Shown here: one piece after another, positions 21,487 to 31,324 of the stretch | How the letters are laid out: each line of letters starts with the position of its first letter | Numbering within the stretch: the stretch's first letter is position 1 | From: Ambrosia x helenae | Lineage: Eukaryota; Streptophyta; Magnoliopsida; Asterales; Asteraceae | NCBI GenBank assembly: GCA_030844895.1 | Contig: CM061223.1 | Coordinates: forward strand, 8,170,676 to 8,234,675 | Length of the DNA stretch: 64,000 bases | Reading direction: 5' to 3' | Notes under the pieces: generated by a model | The model's input: only the letters and a program-made list of their open reading frames with translations | Database searches by the model: none | What the model was told of the DNA's origin: nothing | Program-made: the position numbers and the translations under genes

Positions 21487-21791
21487 AATCTATGGTCAAG
21501 TGTCAACATTGTGCTAGCGGGCTTTGACAAAGAAACAGACCCATTATCTTTATACTTCATCGACTACATTGCAACCCTGCACAAAGTTACAAGGTAGCGT
21601 TTGGTTACGGGTCATACTTTCCACTGTCCATGATGGATCGTCACTACCACCCAGACATGATTGTTGATGAAGCCATCAAGCTGGCTGACCAATGCATTGA
21701 GGAAATAAGGTCTAGGCTCATTGTGACTCCACAAAATTTCATCATCAAGATCGTGGATAAGGATGGGGCTTGTGAACACTCATGGCATAGG
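21487..21791 (+). pseudogene. Proteasome subunit beta type-2 (PBD-like) gene fragment
   Basis: After a splice acceptor the block encodes SVNIVLAGFDKET, YFIDYIATLHKV, then after a one-base deletion near 21588 AFGYGSYF, MMDRHY and DEAIKLADQCIEEIRSRL, followed by FIIKIVDKDGA and HSWHR. This matches the C-terminal half of the 20S proteasome beta-2-type subunit in order and spacing. The N-terminal half is absent and the frame is shifted, so it is not functional. Copia-B is inserted at its very end (target ATAGG, 21787-21791), and no further proteasome sequence is seen after the element. The retained intron boundary points to DNA-level capture. Confidence 0.82.
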
Positions 21792-22004
21792 TAATAGACG
21801 TATATATTTATGTTAGTCAACCTTGTAAATGTAGTCAATAGAGATGTTAGTCAACCTTGTAAATGTAGTCAATGGTCAATAGAGAATTAGTATCTAGTCA
21901 ACCTTGTAAATGTAGTCAATGGTCAATGGAGAATTAGTCTCTTATCATTGTATTATAAATATACACTATGTGGAATGAAACAATCAAGGAATTACTCATT
22001 AACA
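21792..22004 (+). mobile_element. 5' LTR of Copia-B (three-copy internal repeat)
   Basis: 213 bp. The unit around GTCAACCTTGTAAATGTAGTC occurs three times here but only twice in the 3' LTR, which explains the 47-bp length difference. A TATA-like ATTATAAATATACAC lies near the end. Confidence 0.9.
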
Positions 22005-22132
22005 TGGTATCATTCCATACGATCCTTGCCTAAAACAGTAAAACCTACCTCTCACCGGTCCCCTTTCTGCCGGTCACCTTCCTCACTTCCTCTTACATTC
22101 TTCTTCACTCCCTGTCCCTCTTTCTGGTTGCT

Positions 22133-23068
22133 ATGGACCCTAAACTTCATCCGGCCATGACAATCACTAATATCCGTAATTTTATCCCCATGGTTCTGGA
22201 GAAGGAATCGCCCCACTTCACCACATGGCTGGAACTTTTCCTGATACACTGTCGAGCCTACGAGGTCATCCAACAACTCTCCCCAAAACCTGCCAAACCC
22301 GCCTCTTCTTCGTCCTCGGAAACAGCAGACGCCGACCTGAAGACTGCTCTATGGTCTCGGCTGGATGCCCTTGTGCTCCAGTGGATATACGGGACCATCT
22401 CGAATGATCTCCTGAATATCATTTGTGTCCTTGGTCAGTCGGCTTATCAAGCCTGGACTACACTTCAAAAAGAATTCAATGACAACAACAACACTCGTGC
22501 CATCTTTCTTGGGCAAGAATTCGCTAATCTGAATCTCGCCAATTTTTCTTCTATGTCCGCATATTTACAACATGCGAAACTTTTGGCTGACCAACTAAAA
22601 GGCCTTGGATCTCTCATCGATAACCGCATGCTCGTCCTTCAAGTCTTAACAGGCTTGACCGAACAGTTTGATGGTATATCCACCGTTTTGCAGAACCGTG
22701 ATCCACTTCCGGATTTTTCTGAGATCCGCTCCCGTCTCACAAATGAAGAATCCAAGAAAAAAAAGGCAATTGGCGGCTGCTGCACAGCATTCGGCCACCG
22801 CACTAGCCGCTGTTGCAGCCTCCCAGCCACCCACAGATACATCCGCAGGAAATCGGAATAGATCTCGAGGTCGTGGAAGAGGTCGTTCGCGTGGCTATAA
22901 TAATAACAAGAACCGGCAGCCACCTACTTCTCCAAACCACCCTTACATTGTATTCCCAAGCTCCTGGACAGCCAATCAATGGTCGCAATTAATGAACAAC
23001 TCTTCTCAACAGTGGTCGCAACCATCCTCAGGTCGTCCAATCTGTGCGCATCCGTCTAGACCGGGTTA
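22133..23068 (+). pseudogene. Copia-B gag (frameshifted)
   Basis: Start at 22133 (MDPKLHPAMTITNIRNFIPM). The central gag domain runs to about 22740 (LQWIYGTISNDLLNIICVLG, YLQHAKLLADQLKGLG, LQVLTGLTEQFDGIS). A frameshift within the A run near 22755 moves to another frame that continues with an Arg/Gly-rich tail (SRGRGRGRSRGY, about 22865) and ends in a stop near 23068. There is no CCHC zinc knuckle. The RGR-rich tail probably serves RNA binding, as in Copia-C and Copia-F. Confidence 0.85.
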
Positions 23069-23071
23069 ACA

Positions 23072-26000
23072 AAACATCCAAGGCATATTAGGAGCCCATC
23101 CGGATCAGGCAAATTACTCTTACACACCTACGGACATTGAACAAGCTCTCTATACGATGGCTCTCAACCCAACCGATCATGGCGTTATGGACACTAGTGC
23201 CTCCTCTCACTCGGCCAACCAGCAAGGTATATACTCCCGTCTAACTTTAATACGTGCACTAATAAATTTATAATTGTTGGTAATAGTCAATCTATTCCTG
23301 TTGTGGCACAAGGCAACCAAGTGCTTCCACCACCCTTTCCACCCTTAAAATTAAACAATGTCCTTTTTGCCCTACACATCATTAAAAACTTAATTTCTGT
23401 TAGACGACTAACCACTAATAACCTTATTTCTATTGAATTTGACCCCTTTGGTTTTGTTGTGAAGTATCTCAAAACTCGGGTGCCCATTCTTAGATGCAAC
23501 AGCACCGGCGATCTTTATCCGCTCACCGCTCCTCTCTACACGACTTCCAACCAACCATTCTCCTTCACCACCATCACACAAGATCGCTGGCATCAACGTT
23601 TAGGACACCCGGGAAATAGTCTTTTACAATCTTTAAAATTGTCGTCTTTCATTAATTACTCCAAAATAAATAACACTTTGTGTGAACCATGTGTTTTTGG
23701 GAAGAGTACTAAACTCCCTTTTTATGATTCTATGAATTCTACTTCCATGCCTTTTGATATTATTCATAGTGATCTCTGGACCTCCCCGTTCTTAGCACGG
23801 GAGGTCACCGGTATTATGTGTTGTTTCTTGATGATTACACAGATTTTTTATGGACATTTCCACTCTCCCATAAATCACAGGTTTTCGCAACTTTTAAATC
23901 CTTTTACACCCACATCAACACCCAATTTGAAAGAAAAATCAAACAATTCCAATGCGACAATGGAACCGAATATGCAAACAATAATTTTTACAATTTTTGC
24001 AACTCAAATGGCATGCATTTTCGGTTTTCTTGTCCGCACACCTCCTCACAAAATGGAAAAGCGGAACGCAAAATCCGCACCATCAATAACATGCTTCGCA
24101 CCCTCCTTGCGCAAGCATCGTTACCTCCCAACCTTTGGCACCATGCACTTGCCACCGTAACTTACCTACTAAACATTCTACCCACCAAAACACTCAACTT
24201 TAAATCCCCCATCTCCTGCTTATACCACTGTCAACCGGAATACGACCATCTACGTGTTTTCGGTTGCCTATGTTATCCTATAACACCCTCCACCACCATC
24301 AACAAATTAACCCATCGCTCACACCTTTGTGTATTTCTCGGTTATCCCCCAAATCACCATGGATACAAATGCCTAAACCTCTCCACCAACCAAATCATTA
24401 TCTCCCGACATGTTCAATTTGAGGAAACCATTTTCCCATTTGCTATTCAATCCCCAACTACTCCCAACACATACAACTTCTTAAACCCCACCCTAAATCC
24501 TCTTATCTAGTCTCACGTTTCACCCGGCCCAACCGGCCCACTGCTGCACCAACATAACTCAGCTCAAACCTCACCTACCCAACCTCTTGCTCCTTCTACC
24601 TCAGCCCACAACTCACCCGCCCAATCCACTGACCAATCCCCTCCTGCCCATGGCCCACTGTCACCTACTTCTACGGCCCAGTCCTCAACCAACCACTCGG
24701 CCCATTCCCTTAGCCCAACAACTCCACACTCTCATACCCCAGACACCTCAACCAATCCTCCTACACCCGACCCATCCAACGACCCAGCATCTACACCATC
24801 CGAACCCATCCCAGCTCCAAACCCACCCCCACCCACAGCCAACACCCGTACTATGCGCACCCGCTCCATGAGTGGCATTGTCAAACCCAAGCACCTTTTC
24901 AATCTCAACACCACTACCCTTCAACCAATTCCAAAAAAATCCTAAGGTTGCTTTGTCCACTCCGGAATGGTATAGTGCCATGACCAACGAATTTAGTGCC
25001 CTTATTAAAAATAAGACCTGGGAGCTTGTACCTCGCACTCCCGACATGAATATTATTCGTAGTATGCGGCTATTTAAACATAAGTTCAGGTCCGATGGCA
25101 CATTGGAACGGTACAAGGCTCGGCGCATTTGTGATGGCCGTGGTCAGCAGGCAGGTATAGATTGTGGGGAAACATTTAGCCCGGTTGTTAAACCGGTCAC
25201 TATTCGACTTATCTTATCCCTTGCTCTGGCTCAATCCTGGCAAATCAACCAACTAGACGTCAATAATGCTTTCTTACACGAAACTCTCTGTGAGACAGTC
25301 TACATGCATCAACCCATGGGGTTTCGTGATCATGACTATCCAGATCATGTTTGTCGCCTGAAGAAATCACTATATGGTCTGAAACAGGCACCTCAGGCGT
25401 GATATCAACGGTTCACTAACTTTGTTCTTTTGCAGGGTTTTCGCCAAAGTAAATGTGATAACTCATTGTTTATATATAACCAGGGCCGTGATATTGCATA
25501 TCTCCTGATATACGTAGATGACCTCATTCTTACCACTTCGAATGAAGCTCTTCGATGTTGGCTAATGTCCACTCTTGCAGGTGAATTCTCAATGAAAGAC
25601 TTGGGGCCTTTGTCCTATTTTCTAGGTATACAGGTTACTCGTACAGGCAATAATCTTTATCTATTGCAATCGTCCTACGTTAAAGACATCATCCATCGTG
25701 CGGCTATGGATTCATGTAAGCAAGTGGCCACGCCAGTCGACACACAACCCAAGCTCAGTGCAGACACAGGTCCCCTTCATGATGATCCGCCAACTTTTCG
25801 TTCACTTGCAGGTGCCCTACAGTATCTCACGTTTACACGCCCCGACATCTCCTATGCAGTGCAACAAATTTGCATGCACATGCACGCTCCTCGGGTTGCT
25901 CACTGGAATGCTTTGAAACGAACAATCCGGTACATCCAGGGAACCCTTGATCTTGGACTTCACCTGGGTCCCTCTGACACCGGTTCTTTACGAGCTTATA

Positions 26001-26476
26001 CTGATGCAGATTGGGCGGGATGCCCAGACACGAGACGCTCTACTTTAGGTTACTATGTCTATCTCGGTGACAATCTCATTTCCTGGTCATCTAAACGACA
26101 GTCTACCATTAGCCGCTCCAGTGCAGAGGCTGAATACCGTGGAGTTGCTAATGTTGTCGCTGAAATCTGCTGGCTGCGTAACCTTCTTTTAGAGCTACAT
26201 AGCCCACTCACCCGTGCAACAATAGTTTATTGTGATGATGCTAGTGCTATCTATCTGTCGGGTAACCCGGTTCAACACCAACGCACTAAACATATCGAGC
26301 TTGACATTCATTTTGTTCAGGAACAGGTTCAAAAAGGCAACGTTCGAGTGGTACATGTTTCATCTCGCCATCAAGTTGCTGACATCTTCACCAAAGGCTT
26401 GCCACGAGTCCTCTTCGATGACTTTCGATCCAGTCTAAGCATCGGTCCTCCCTTCGCTTCGATTGCGGGGAAATAA
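23072..26476 (+). pseudogene. Copia-B pol: protease, integrase, reverse transcriptase, RNase H
   Basis: The protease site at 23185 reads MDTSASSH, with Ser where the family has Gly. Pre-integrase motif WHQRLGHPG lies at 23590. The integrase core shows SDLWTSP (23770), CDNGTEY (23955) and NGKAERK (24045), with a frameshift near 23810. RT starts near 24960 (PEWYSAMTNEFSALIKNKTW). A TGA at 25400 falls where the family has Trp (QAPQA then stop). From 25430 to 26476 a long open stretch covers YVDDLILTT, the LAGALQYLTFTRPDISYAVQ region, RNase H (YTDADWAGCPDTRRS, SSAEAEYRG) and ADIFTKGLP. Overall inactive in cis. Confidence 0.9.
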
Positions 26477-26639
26477 TAGACGTATATATTTATGTTAGTC
26501 AACCTTGTAAATGTAGTCAATAGAGATGTTAGTCAACCTTGTAAATGTAGTCAATGGTCAATGGAGAATTAGTCTCTCATCATTGTATTATAAATATACA
26601 CTATGTGGAATGAAACAATCAAGGAATTACTCGTTAACA
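26474..26639 (+). mobile_element. 3' LTR of Copia-B
   Basis: 166 bp, two copies of the internal repeat. It begins just after GCGGGGAAA; the coding stop overlaps the first bases of the LTR. Confidence 0.9.
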
Positions 26640-26644
26640 ATAGG

Positions 26645-26909
26645 ACCACATAGGACTGGCAATTTAGACACGAACACGATAACCTGACATGAACCTACAC
26701 GATTTTAACAGGTTTCGTGTTTGGCCTTAACAGGTTTCGTGTCTATAACAGGTCGACACGTTAAGACCTGTTTATTTTTGTGTCGTGTTCATGTCTTTAA
26801 CAGGTTTCGTGGCCTTAACAGGTTTCGTGTCTATAACAGGTTTCGTGTCACAACTACTTACAAAAATATTAAAATATATATAGGGGTGAATAGTAGCTTT
26901 TCATATTTA
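26645..26909. repeat. Degenerate array built on AACAGGTTTCGTGTC
   Basis: Between about 26690 and 26850 the 15-base motif AACAGGTTTCGTGTC and close variants occur about six times at irregular spacing (linked by GGCCTT or TATA). One inverted relative is present (GACACGTTAAGACCTGTT). Non-coding. It resembles sub-terminal repeat zones of DNA transposons, but no ends were found. Confidence 0.6.
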
Positions 26910-27163
26910 GACCATAAGTAATAGTTTATGCCTTTTAGGGGGTATTTTCCACCACATCATTATTATAATGCCCTTCAAAAAAATGTGTAATGGTTAAAGC
27001 CACTTAATGCCCTTTTTAATTATTACTTTCCATATTTTTTATCTTATTTTGGCATTATACTAGAAATGCCCCACCCTCATAATGCCCATATAATGCCTAA
27101 GGGGATGGTGTTGGGGCATTATCATGCTTATTCATGCACCTATAATGCCCATTACACATGGTC
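26910..27163. mobile_element. PIF/Harbinger-type MITE (254 bp)
   Basis: TSD TTA (26907-26909 and 27164-27166). Inverted ends GACCATAAGTAATAG and GACCATGTGTAATGG. The interior repeats GGCATTAT / ATAATGCCC many times in both orientations. Non-coding. Confidence 0.75.
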
Positions 27164-27166
27164 TTA

Positions 27167-27443
27167 GAGTGGAACAGTGTTTCCACCAAATATTTTCTCT
27201 CTCCTCCACTCACAACCACTTACACTCACCCCATATAATTTGTGGACACACTCACATACATTTGGTGGATGGGATAATGTTGTGTTTTATTAATTGCCGA
27301 GACCTTTATAATATAATAAGATGAAATATGATGAAAACTGACAATAGTGATACAAAAGAACCCACAAACAAGATCGAACAAGCTAACAAGTTCCAGTAGA
27401 TTCGATCACCAGATTATGTTGTATAGAAAGGAATGCAACTTAA
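27167..27443. other. Spacer 3' of OMT-1
   Basis: Holds a possible small fold-back (TTTCCACCAAAT at about 27180 against ATTTGGTGGA near 27262) and the proposed Helitron 5' end at 27321. The rest is presumably the 3' untranslated region of the minus-strand methyltransferase. No frame. Confidence 0.45.
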
Positions 27444-28628
27444 CTAGGGATAAACTTCAATGAGAGATCTTAACCCCAAGATTGGAGTTATTTTGTAATC
27501 ACTAAAGCCAGCATCATGAAACAGCTTCGCCCAATCTTCTTCGCTTCTCTCTTTTCCGGTTGCCATAGTCATCATAAGCATATCAAAGAAGAGTTGAGTC
27601 TCGAGTAAATCCTTCTCTCCTTCGTGAACCTTCACGACCATCTCTATGATGATTAATTTTCCTCTATTTTCCTTACTTGGAATTGCTTCTTTGCATTGCT
27701 TCAGTATCTTTATGCATTTTTCATCATTCCAATCATGTAAAATCCACTTTTTCACAGAACACAAAATAAGATTGAAATAGGTTTTCCAGAAGAAGTCAAT
27801 GGTTACATCAAAAAAAAAAAAAAAAGATATTAACAATACCTTAAGCAAAACTGCATTAGCTTTAGGTATGGCTTCAAACATGTCTCCACCAACATAACTC
27901 ATGTTTTTACTTCCAGTCAAACCATCAACTACGTGAGGAAGATCAAAACTAGTGCACATAACATTAGGAAAAGCTTTAGCAATAGCGTTGGCAACAGTCC
28001 CAGTACCACCCCCAACGTCAACAATCGAAGCTAACCCTTCAAAAACACCCCTACAATGTTCAAGAACTATAGTTATTACAAGCCTTGCATCGCTAGCCAT
28101 AGCTTCATTGAAAAACTTATTAAAGTTCTGCCCTTGGCTTTCAAGATCCCAGAACTTCCTTCCATGGGTTGTGTGAACTGCGGTGGCATCATCGTTTTGG
28201 AACCATTTGCTCAAGTTTTGCCATGGATCCATCAGCAATGGATCCAACATGGCTAGCAAAAAAGGCCTAACGCTTAATGGCTCTTCCTTTAGAAGCAATC
28301 GAGAAGCATGAGTTAACAAATAGCCTTCTCCACCCTCCTCATCATTGCCTCCGAATGTAGTCGTTACACTTTGTTTCACAAAGAAACCAGAGTGGACAAG
28401 GATGCGCATAAGCCGATAGACAAAAGGAGTTCTCTCCTGTTTTATGCCCAGTGCTTCGACTAACTCGGAAAGTAACATTGGTGAACCATGGCGATTGATG
28501 ATATCAGGTATTTGTAGTTGAACTGCACATTTGAGTGACATGGAGTTTATAAAGCTGAAAATATGGTTCCATATGTGAGCTTGAGAATCAAGTAGCTGTG
28601 CAGATAGCTCACCATTTTGCAATGCCAT
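27444..28628 (-). CDS. OMT-1: SAM-dependent plant O-methyltransferase, two exons (28628-27840, 27746-27444)
   Basis: The protein has 363 residues, normal for this family, with start MALQNGE at 28628. It is a cytosolic-type class I O-methyltransferase that moves a methyl group from S-adenosyl-methionine to a phenolic or alkaloid hydroxyl; the substrate cannot be read from the sequence. The N-terminal dimerisation domain (1-115) includes WNHIFSFINSMSLKCAVQLQIPD. The SAM site DVGGGTGTV is at 204-212, SFDLPHV at 227-233 and GGDMFEAIP at 247-255. The catalytic base His267 lies in WILHDWND, with supporting Glu298 and Glu329, and the protein ends RSLIEVYP. The 93-bp intron (27747-27839, GT...AG) sits at the LLK/WILHDW site, as in the two sister copies. 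No stop or frameshift is seen. It is the intact member of a three-copy minus-strand array. Confidence 0.92.
   Translation of the reverse strand: MALQNGELSAQLLDSQAHIWNHIFSFINSMSLKCAVQLQIPDIINRHGSPMLLSELVEALGIKQERTPFVYRLMRILVHSGFFVKQSVTTTFGGNDEEGGEGYLLTHASRLLLKEEPLSVRPFLLAMLDPLLMDPWQNLSKWFQNDDATAVHTTHGRKFWDLESQGQNFNKFFNEAMASDARLVITIVLEHCRGVFEGLASIVDVGGGTGTVANAIAKAFPNVMCTSFDLPHVVDGLTGSKNMSYVGGDMFEAIPKANAVLLKVLLISFFFFFDVTIDFFWKTYFNLILCSVKKWILHDWNDEKCIKILKQCKEAIPSKENRGKLIIIEMVVKVHEGEKDLLETQLFFDMLMMTMATGKERSEEDWAKLFHDAGFSDYKITPILGLRSLIEVYP
27747..27839 (-). other. OMT-1 intron, in-frame and stop-free
   Basis: It begins GTATTG, ends AAAAAG on the minus strand, and contains a long T run. Its length, 93, is divisible by three and it has no stop, so unspliced mRNA would add 31 mostly hydrophobic residues just before the catalytic WILHDW motif. 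Confidence 0.85.
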
Positions 28629-28718
28629 CTCTTTAGTATTTCTTGCAATCTCTCTATATCTCAGATACAATTTAATATGTTGTGAACATACAAACCTTGT
28701 ATTTTTTTGTGTTTGTGT

Positions 28719-28736
28719 ATGTATATATATATAGGT
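28719..28736 (-). promoter_or_regulatory. Candidate TATA box of OMT-1
   Basis: The minus strand reads CCTATATATATATAC about 95-105 bases upstream of the OMT-1 start codon, a normal position for a plant TATA box with a short leader. The motif overlaps the end of the MITE at 28728-29137, so the core promoter may have been partly supplied or moved by that insertion. No transcription data are available to me. Confidence 0.45.
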
Positions 28737-29137
28737 AAAAGTTTATGTACAAAGTTCATATTTTGTGAGAAGTGTGAGAAGAATTAAAACTTGACATGTA
28801 TGCATCATATTTTGGATTTAGGCATGATGCTCTGAGTTGTTTGCTAGAAAAATACTAAACACAACAATCTAAAACACAATTTAATATATTATAGCTATGA
28901 AATTTAAAACATAGCTAAAACACAACAGTTTAAAAACACATGTTCTTGTCATGGTGTTTTAAGATTTAAGCCTAAAACAAATTGTTTTTGTGTATATTGT
29001 TATGTTTGATGTTATTTTAGCTTAAACAATCCAAAACATCATGATATAGTCCTAAAATTGATAATTACATATCTATTCTTATTCCACACTTCTCACGAAA
29101 TATGACATTTATACGCTAACCTCACCCTATATATATT
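28728..29137. mobile_element. MITE with long inverted ends upstream of OMT-1
   Basis: The left end (TATATATATAGGTAAAAG, then CATATTTTGTGAGAAGTGTG) and the right end read inward (TATATATAGGGTGAGG, then CATATTTCGTGAGAAGTGTG) form imperfect inverted repeats of about 60 bp. The interior (28860-29030) repeats AAACACAACA and TTTAAAACA motifs. TSD is unclear because both borders are TA-rich. No coding. Confidence 0.65.
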
Positions 29138-29270
29138 TATATATTTTATTTCAAGATGCATTTCAACAATCTTTTTTGTACTAAAATTATTTATCTTGTT
29201 TTCCCTTTCTCAACTAAAACAGTGCTATGAAACGAACTCTCGCCGTAAATATACACACATATATTAGAAA
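29138..29270. other. AT-rich spacer
   Basis: No frame or terminal repeats seen. It ends in the ATTAGAAA copy of the 8-bp target of the next MITE. Confidence 0.4.
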
Positions 29271-29425
29271 CATGGGCGGATCTTATTGGGGCCCGGGCCC
29301 TGGTCTCCCATTTAATTTTGTTCGTAATGTAAATTTTACCAAAAAATATATATTATTTAGTCCGCCCCCTATTTTTTCCTTTAAAACTTTTGGCCATTTA
29401 TTTAGAAGTTTAAGATTCGTCACTG
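29271..29425. mobile_element. Small hAT-type MITE (155 bp)
   Basis: Ends CATGGGCGGATCTTA and, inward from the right, CAGTGACGAATCTTAAA. Flanking 8-mers ATTAGAAA (29263-29270) and ATTAAAAA (29426-29433) differ at one base. It contains a GGGCCCGGGCCC palindrome. Its ends resemble those of the 29750-29924 element. Confidence 0.65.
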
Positions 29426-29554
29426 ATTAAAAAGAAGTTGTTGCACTATATAGACTTCCATGATTTTATTCTTCAGAACATCACCTGTTAGTGAACATAC
29501 TTAAGCCTTGTCAATATATAGAAATATTTGTGAAGAGACGGGATTTTGAGATGA
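29426..29554. other. Spacer before the paralogous unit
   Basis: AT-rich, no frame; similarity to 3691 onward begins at its right edge. Confidence 0.4.
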
Positions 29555-29749
29555 CATACATTTGAAAAAGTGTTTTTTCATAATAATCTGTTTTCATTGA
29601 TTTCCATCTTCAATTATTAATTTTTAATCTCATGTTTAAAATGTTTTACACTAATTTTAGTTTTTACTCTCTATATATTATTCAGAATACCTTTTAATAA
29701 AAGCTTAAATACTAACTAATTACAAATGATAACATATATTGAAACCAAT

Positions 29750-29924
29750 CAGTGGCGAAGCTTGGGTTTTTTTCGAGGGGGCCAAAAGTCACGAGACTCT
29801 TAAAATGGTGAGGTCGGACTCAATACGTAAAATATTTTTGACGAAAACGCGTAAATTTACACTACTAACAAAAAAAACGGTGGAAGCCGGAGCACCCCAT
29901 AACCTCAAAAGGCTTCGCCCATGG
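29750..29924. mobile_element. Small hAT-type MITE (175 bp)
   Basis: Flanking AACCAAT is at 29743-29749 and 29925-29931 (7-8 bp TSD). Ends are CAGTGGCGAAGCTTGGG and, inward from the right, CCATGGGCGAAGCC. Absent from the paralogous locus near 6990-7015. Non-coding. Confidence 0.7.
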
Positions 29925-30149
29925 AACCAATTCTTTATTTTAATGGAGTGCATAAAGCTGGGGCTCTTTCAGTTTGGGGAATATGTTCATTGTAGTGACT
30001 TGTATTTTTCCATGTCATATTGTCATCAGATTATTTTGCTTTATTCTATTTTGCTTTATTCTATTTAAACGAATATCATAATTTGGTCCTCGTGCTTGTA
30101 TATGGTGTTGACAGTCTATCTACAATCCACCACATATGGATGTTCTTCC

Positions 30150-30700
30150 CATAAGCACATATGTAGTATAGGCATTCATTTGGGGAAATGAGGGATGACC
30201 CGACTATTGGCTTGGGTTCGAGTCCTGATCCCGACCGGTTTTACCGATTATTTCACTGTCGTGTCTTCGGGCGGGTGAGAGGTCGGGTTTTCCCGGGAAT
30301 TGGTGGCCCGGGTACTCTCGAGTACCTGATTCGCCAAAAGGGTACCCGAGAGTGCTCGGATATTGATTCGTTGGCCGTTCAAAAAAAAAAAAGTATAGGC
30401 ATTCATTTCAGGTTCCTCATCTTCATCCATCAAATTACACTAAAAGTCACCACGTTTTCTCTCTCATCTTTAATTAATGTAAAACATCATAATTTTGTCA
30501 TTACTTTTTCGCTCTCCTTCACTCACAACTACATAAAAAGTATTAAAAAATAAATAAGGAGGAACAGTGGCACCCCAAATATACAGATAAACAGTAACAT
30601 TTTTTTTTCTCACAACCACCCCAAACCACTTTTTAAAATATGCGTAACTCACTTACAAAAATGTGCAAGACCTGCTATGAATGCTCTAAGATAAACAAAA
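30150..30700. mobile_element. Probable MITE interrupted by a SINE
   Basis: This block is absent from the paralogue at 7215. Its ends share an inverted motif: GGCATTCATTTCAGGT on the left after the SINE is excised, and AGCATTCATAGCAGGT inward from the right. A short TAG/TAA-type target is possible. Non-coding. Confidence 0.5.
30182..30391 (+). mobile_element. tRNA-derived SINE with 17-bp TSD
   Basis: The perfect TSD AGTATAGGCATTCATTT is at 30165-30181 and 30392-30408. A B-box (GGGTTCGAGTCC) lies near the head. The body shares CACTGTCGTGT and GGGCGGGT with the SINE at 36488-36730, and it ends TTGGCCGTTC followed by a run of A. It contains an inverted pair GGGTACTCTCGAG / GGGTACCCGAGAG. The A-box region is weak or truncated. 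Confidence 0.88.
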
Positions 30701-30728
30701 AGACAAGATGTTTATACGTGCACCAAAC

Positions 30729-31075
30729 ATCATCATCATACTCAGTAAATCCCATCAATAGCAAAGCTAAGGTAGAGGCTGAGGAGGGTAAGAGGTAGAC
30801 AGTCTTACCTCTACCTAAGAGGAATAGAGAGGTTGCTTCTAGTGAGACCCCCGGCTCGATAGTAGTTTTGCATCAAATCTTGAGTATAAGGCACATAACA
30901 CCCAACGCTTTAACAAAGGCCGATTGGTACATGTACCCCTTGTCTTTCGGCTATCAACGCCACCACATGATGCATTATTAACCGCCCATCGATTTTAACA
31001 TTATTTGCACGAAACTAGTAAAATAACGTTAAAAGTAGTGCAATTTCACTTCCCCCTGGCCCACACATATATACA
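30729..31075 (-). mobile_element. LINE/SINE-type retroposon with 17-bp TSD
   Basis: The TSD TTATACGTGCACCAAAC is perfect at 30712-30728 and 31076-31092. On the minus strand the 3' part reads GGGGGTCTCACTAGAAGC ... GGTAGAGGTAAGACTGTC ... GGGATTTACTGAGTATG and ends in a (GAT)n tail. This resembles the widespread plant short retroposons that use an RTE-type LINE 3' end; that family assignment is from memory. No protein frame. Confidence 0.82.
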
Positions 31076-31324
31076 TTATACGTGCACCAAACGACCAAGG
31101 ATAAAGGTGAAAGGTGCAATCGGTCTCAAAAAGGCCCAAGATTGATAATCTTATTGGACTCTTATAAGTAAAAAGTTGGTTATTTTTAAGCTTATTACCT
31201 ATTGGGTTTACAAGTTTTCTTGGAGTCTTGTAAGAAAAATAATATTTACATGTTTTCTGGCATCAACGTTTTGAAACCATTTGCTCAAGTGTTGCCATGG
31301 ATCCATCAGAATTGGATCTAGCAT

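Larger units (their letters stand above)
21792..26639 (+). mobile_element. Copia-B: nearly complete Ty1/copia element
   Basis: The TSD ATAGG is at 21787-21791 and 26640-26644. The LTRs start TAATAGACG and end TTAACA. The primer-binding site TGGTATCATTCC follows the 5' LTR and the polypurine tract GCGGGGAAA precedes the 3' LTR. Domain order is gag, protease, integrase, RT and RNase H. The LTRs agree closely apart from a 47-bp copy-number difference, so insertion is recent, yet the polyprotein has several frameshifts and stops. Confidence 0.93.
9676..27321 (-). mobile_element. Proposed minus-strand Helitron carrying a proteasome gene fragment, split by Copia-A and Copia-B
   Basis: With Copia-A removed, 9676-9683 joins 20932 and gives, on the minus strand, a GC-rich hairpin (GCCCCCGCGGGGGC) followed by TTGACACTAG and then T: a Helitron 3' end. 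A possible 5' end lies at 27321, where the minus strand reads A then TCTTATTATATTATAAAGG, like the other Helitron heads here. The net element would be about 1.5 kb and would contain the proteasome beta-2 fragment at 21487-21791. The 3' end is well supported. The 5' end is a guess from sequence style alone. Confidence 0.45.
29555..31255. repeat. Segmental paralogue of 3691-8340 (shorter copy)
   Basis: Collinear with 3691-8325 after insertions are set aside, for example at TTTCAGTTTGGGGAATATGTTC and at GCACCAAACGACCAAGGATAAAGG. It lacks the Tourist-like, Helitron and 916-bp hAT insertions of the other copy, and so proves their ends. Similarity stops at about 31253, where OMT-2 sequence begins. 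Confidence 0.82.

Noticed and set aside
26690..26850. CRISPR-like repeat array
   Set aside because: Repeats are only about 15 bases, irregularly spaced and degenerate, and the window is clearly plant nuclear DNA.
27444..28670. Single-exon 408-residue methyltransferase starting MYLRYREIARN
   Set aside because: The extra 14 N-terminal residues lie upstream of the family start MALQNGE, and 31 hydrophobic residues correspond to a GT-AG intron at the conserved site.
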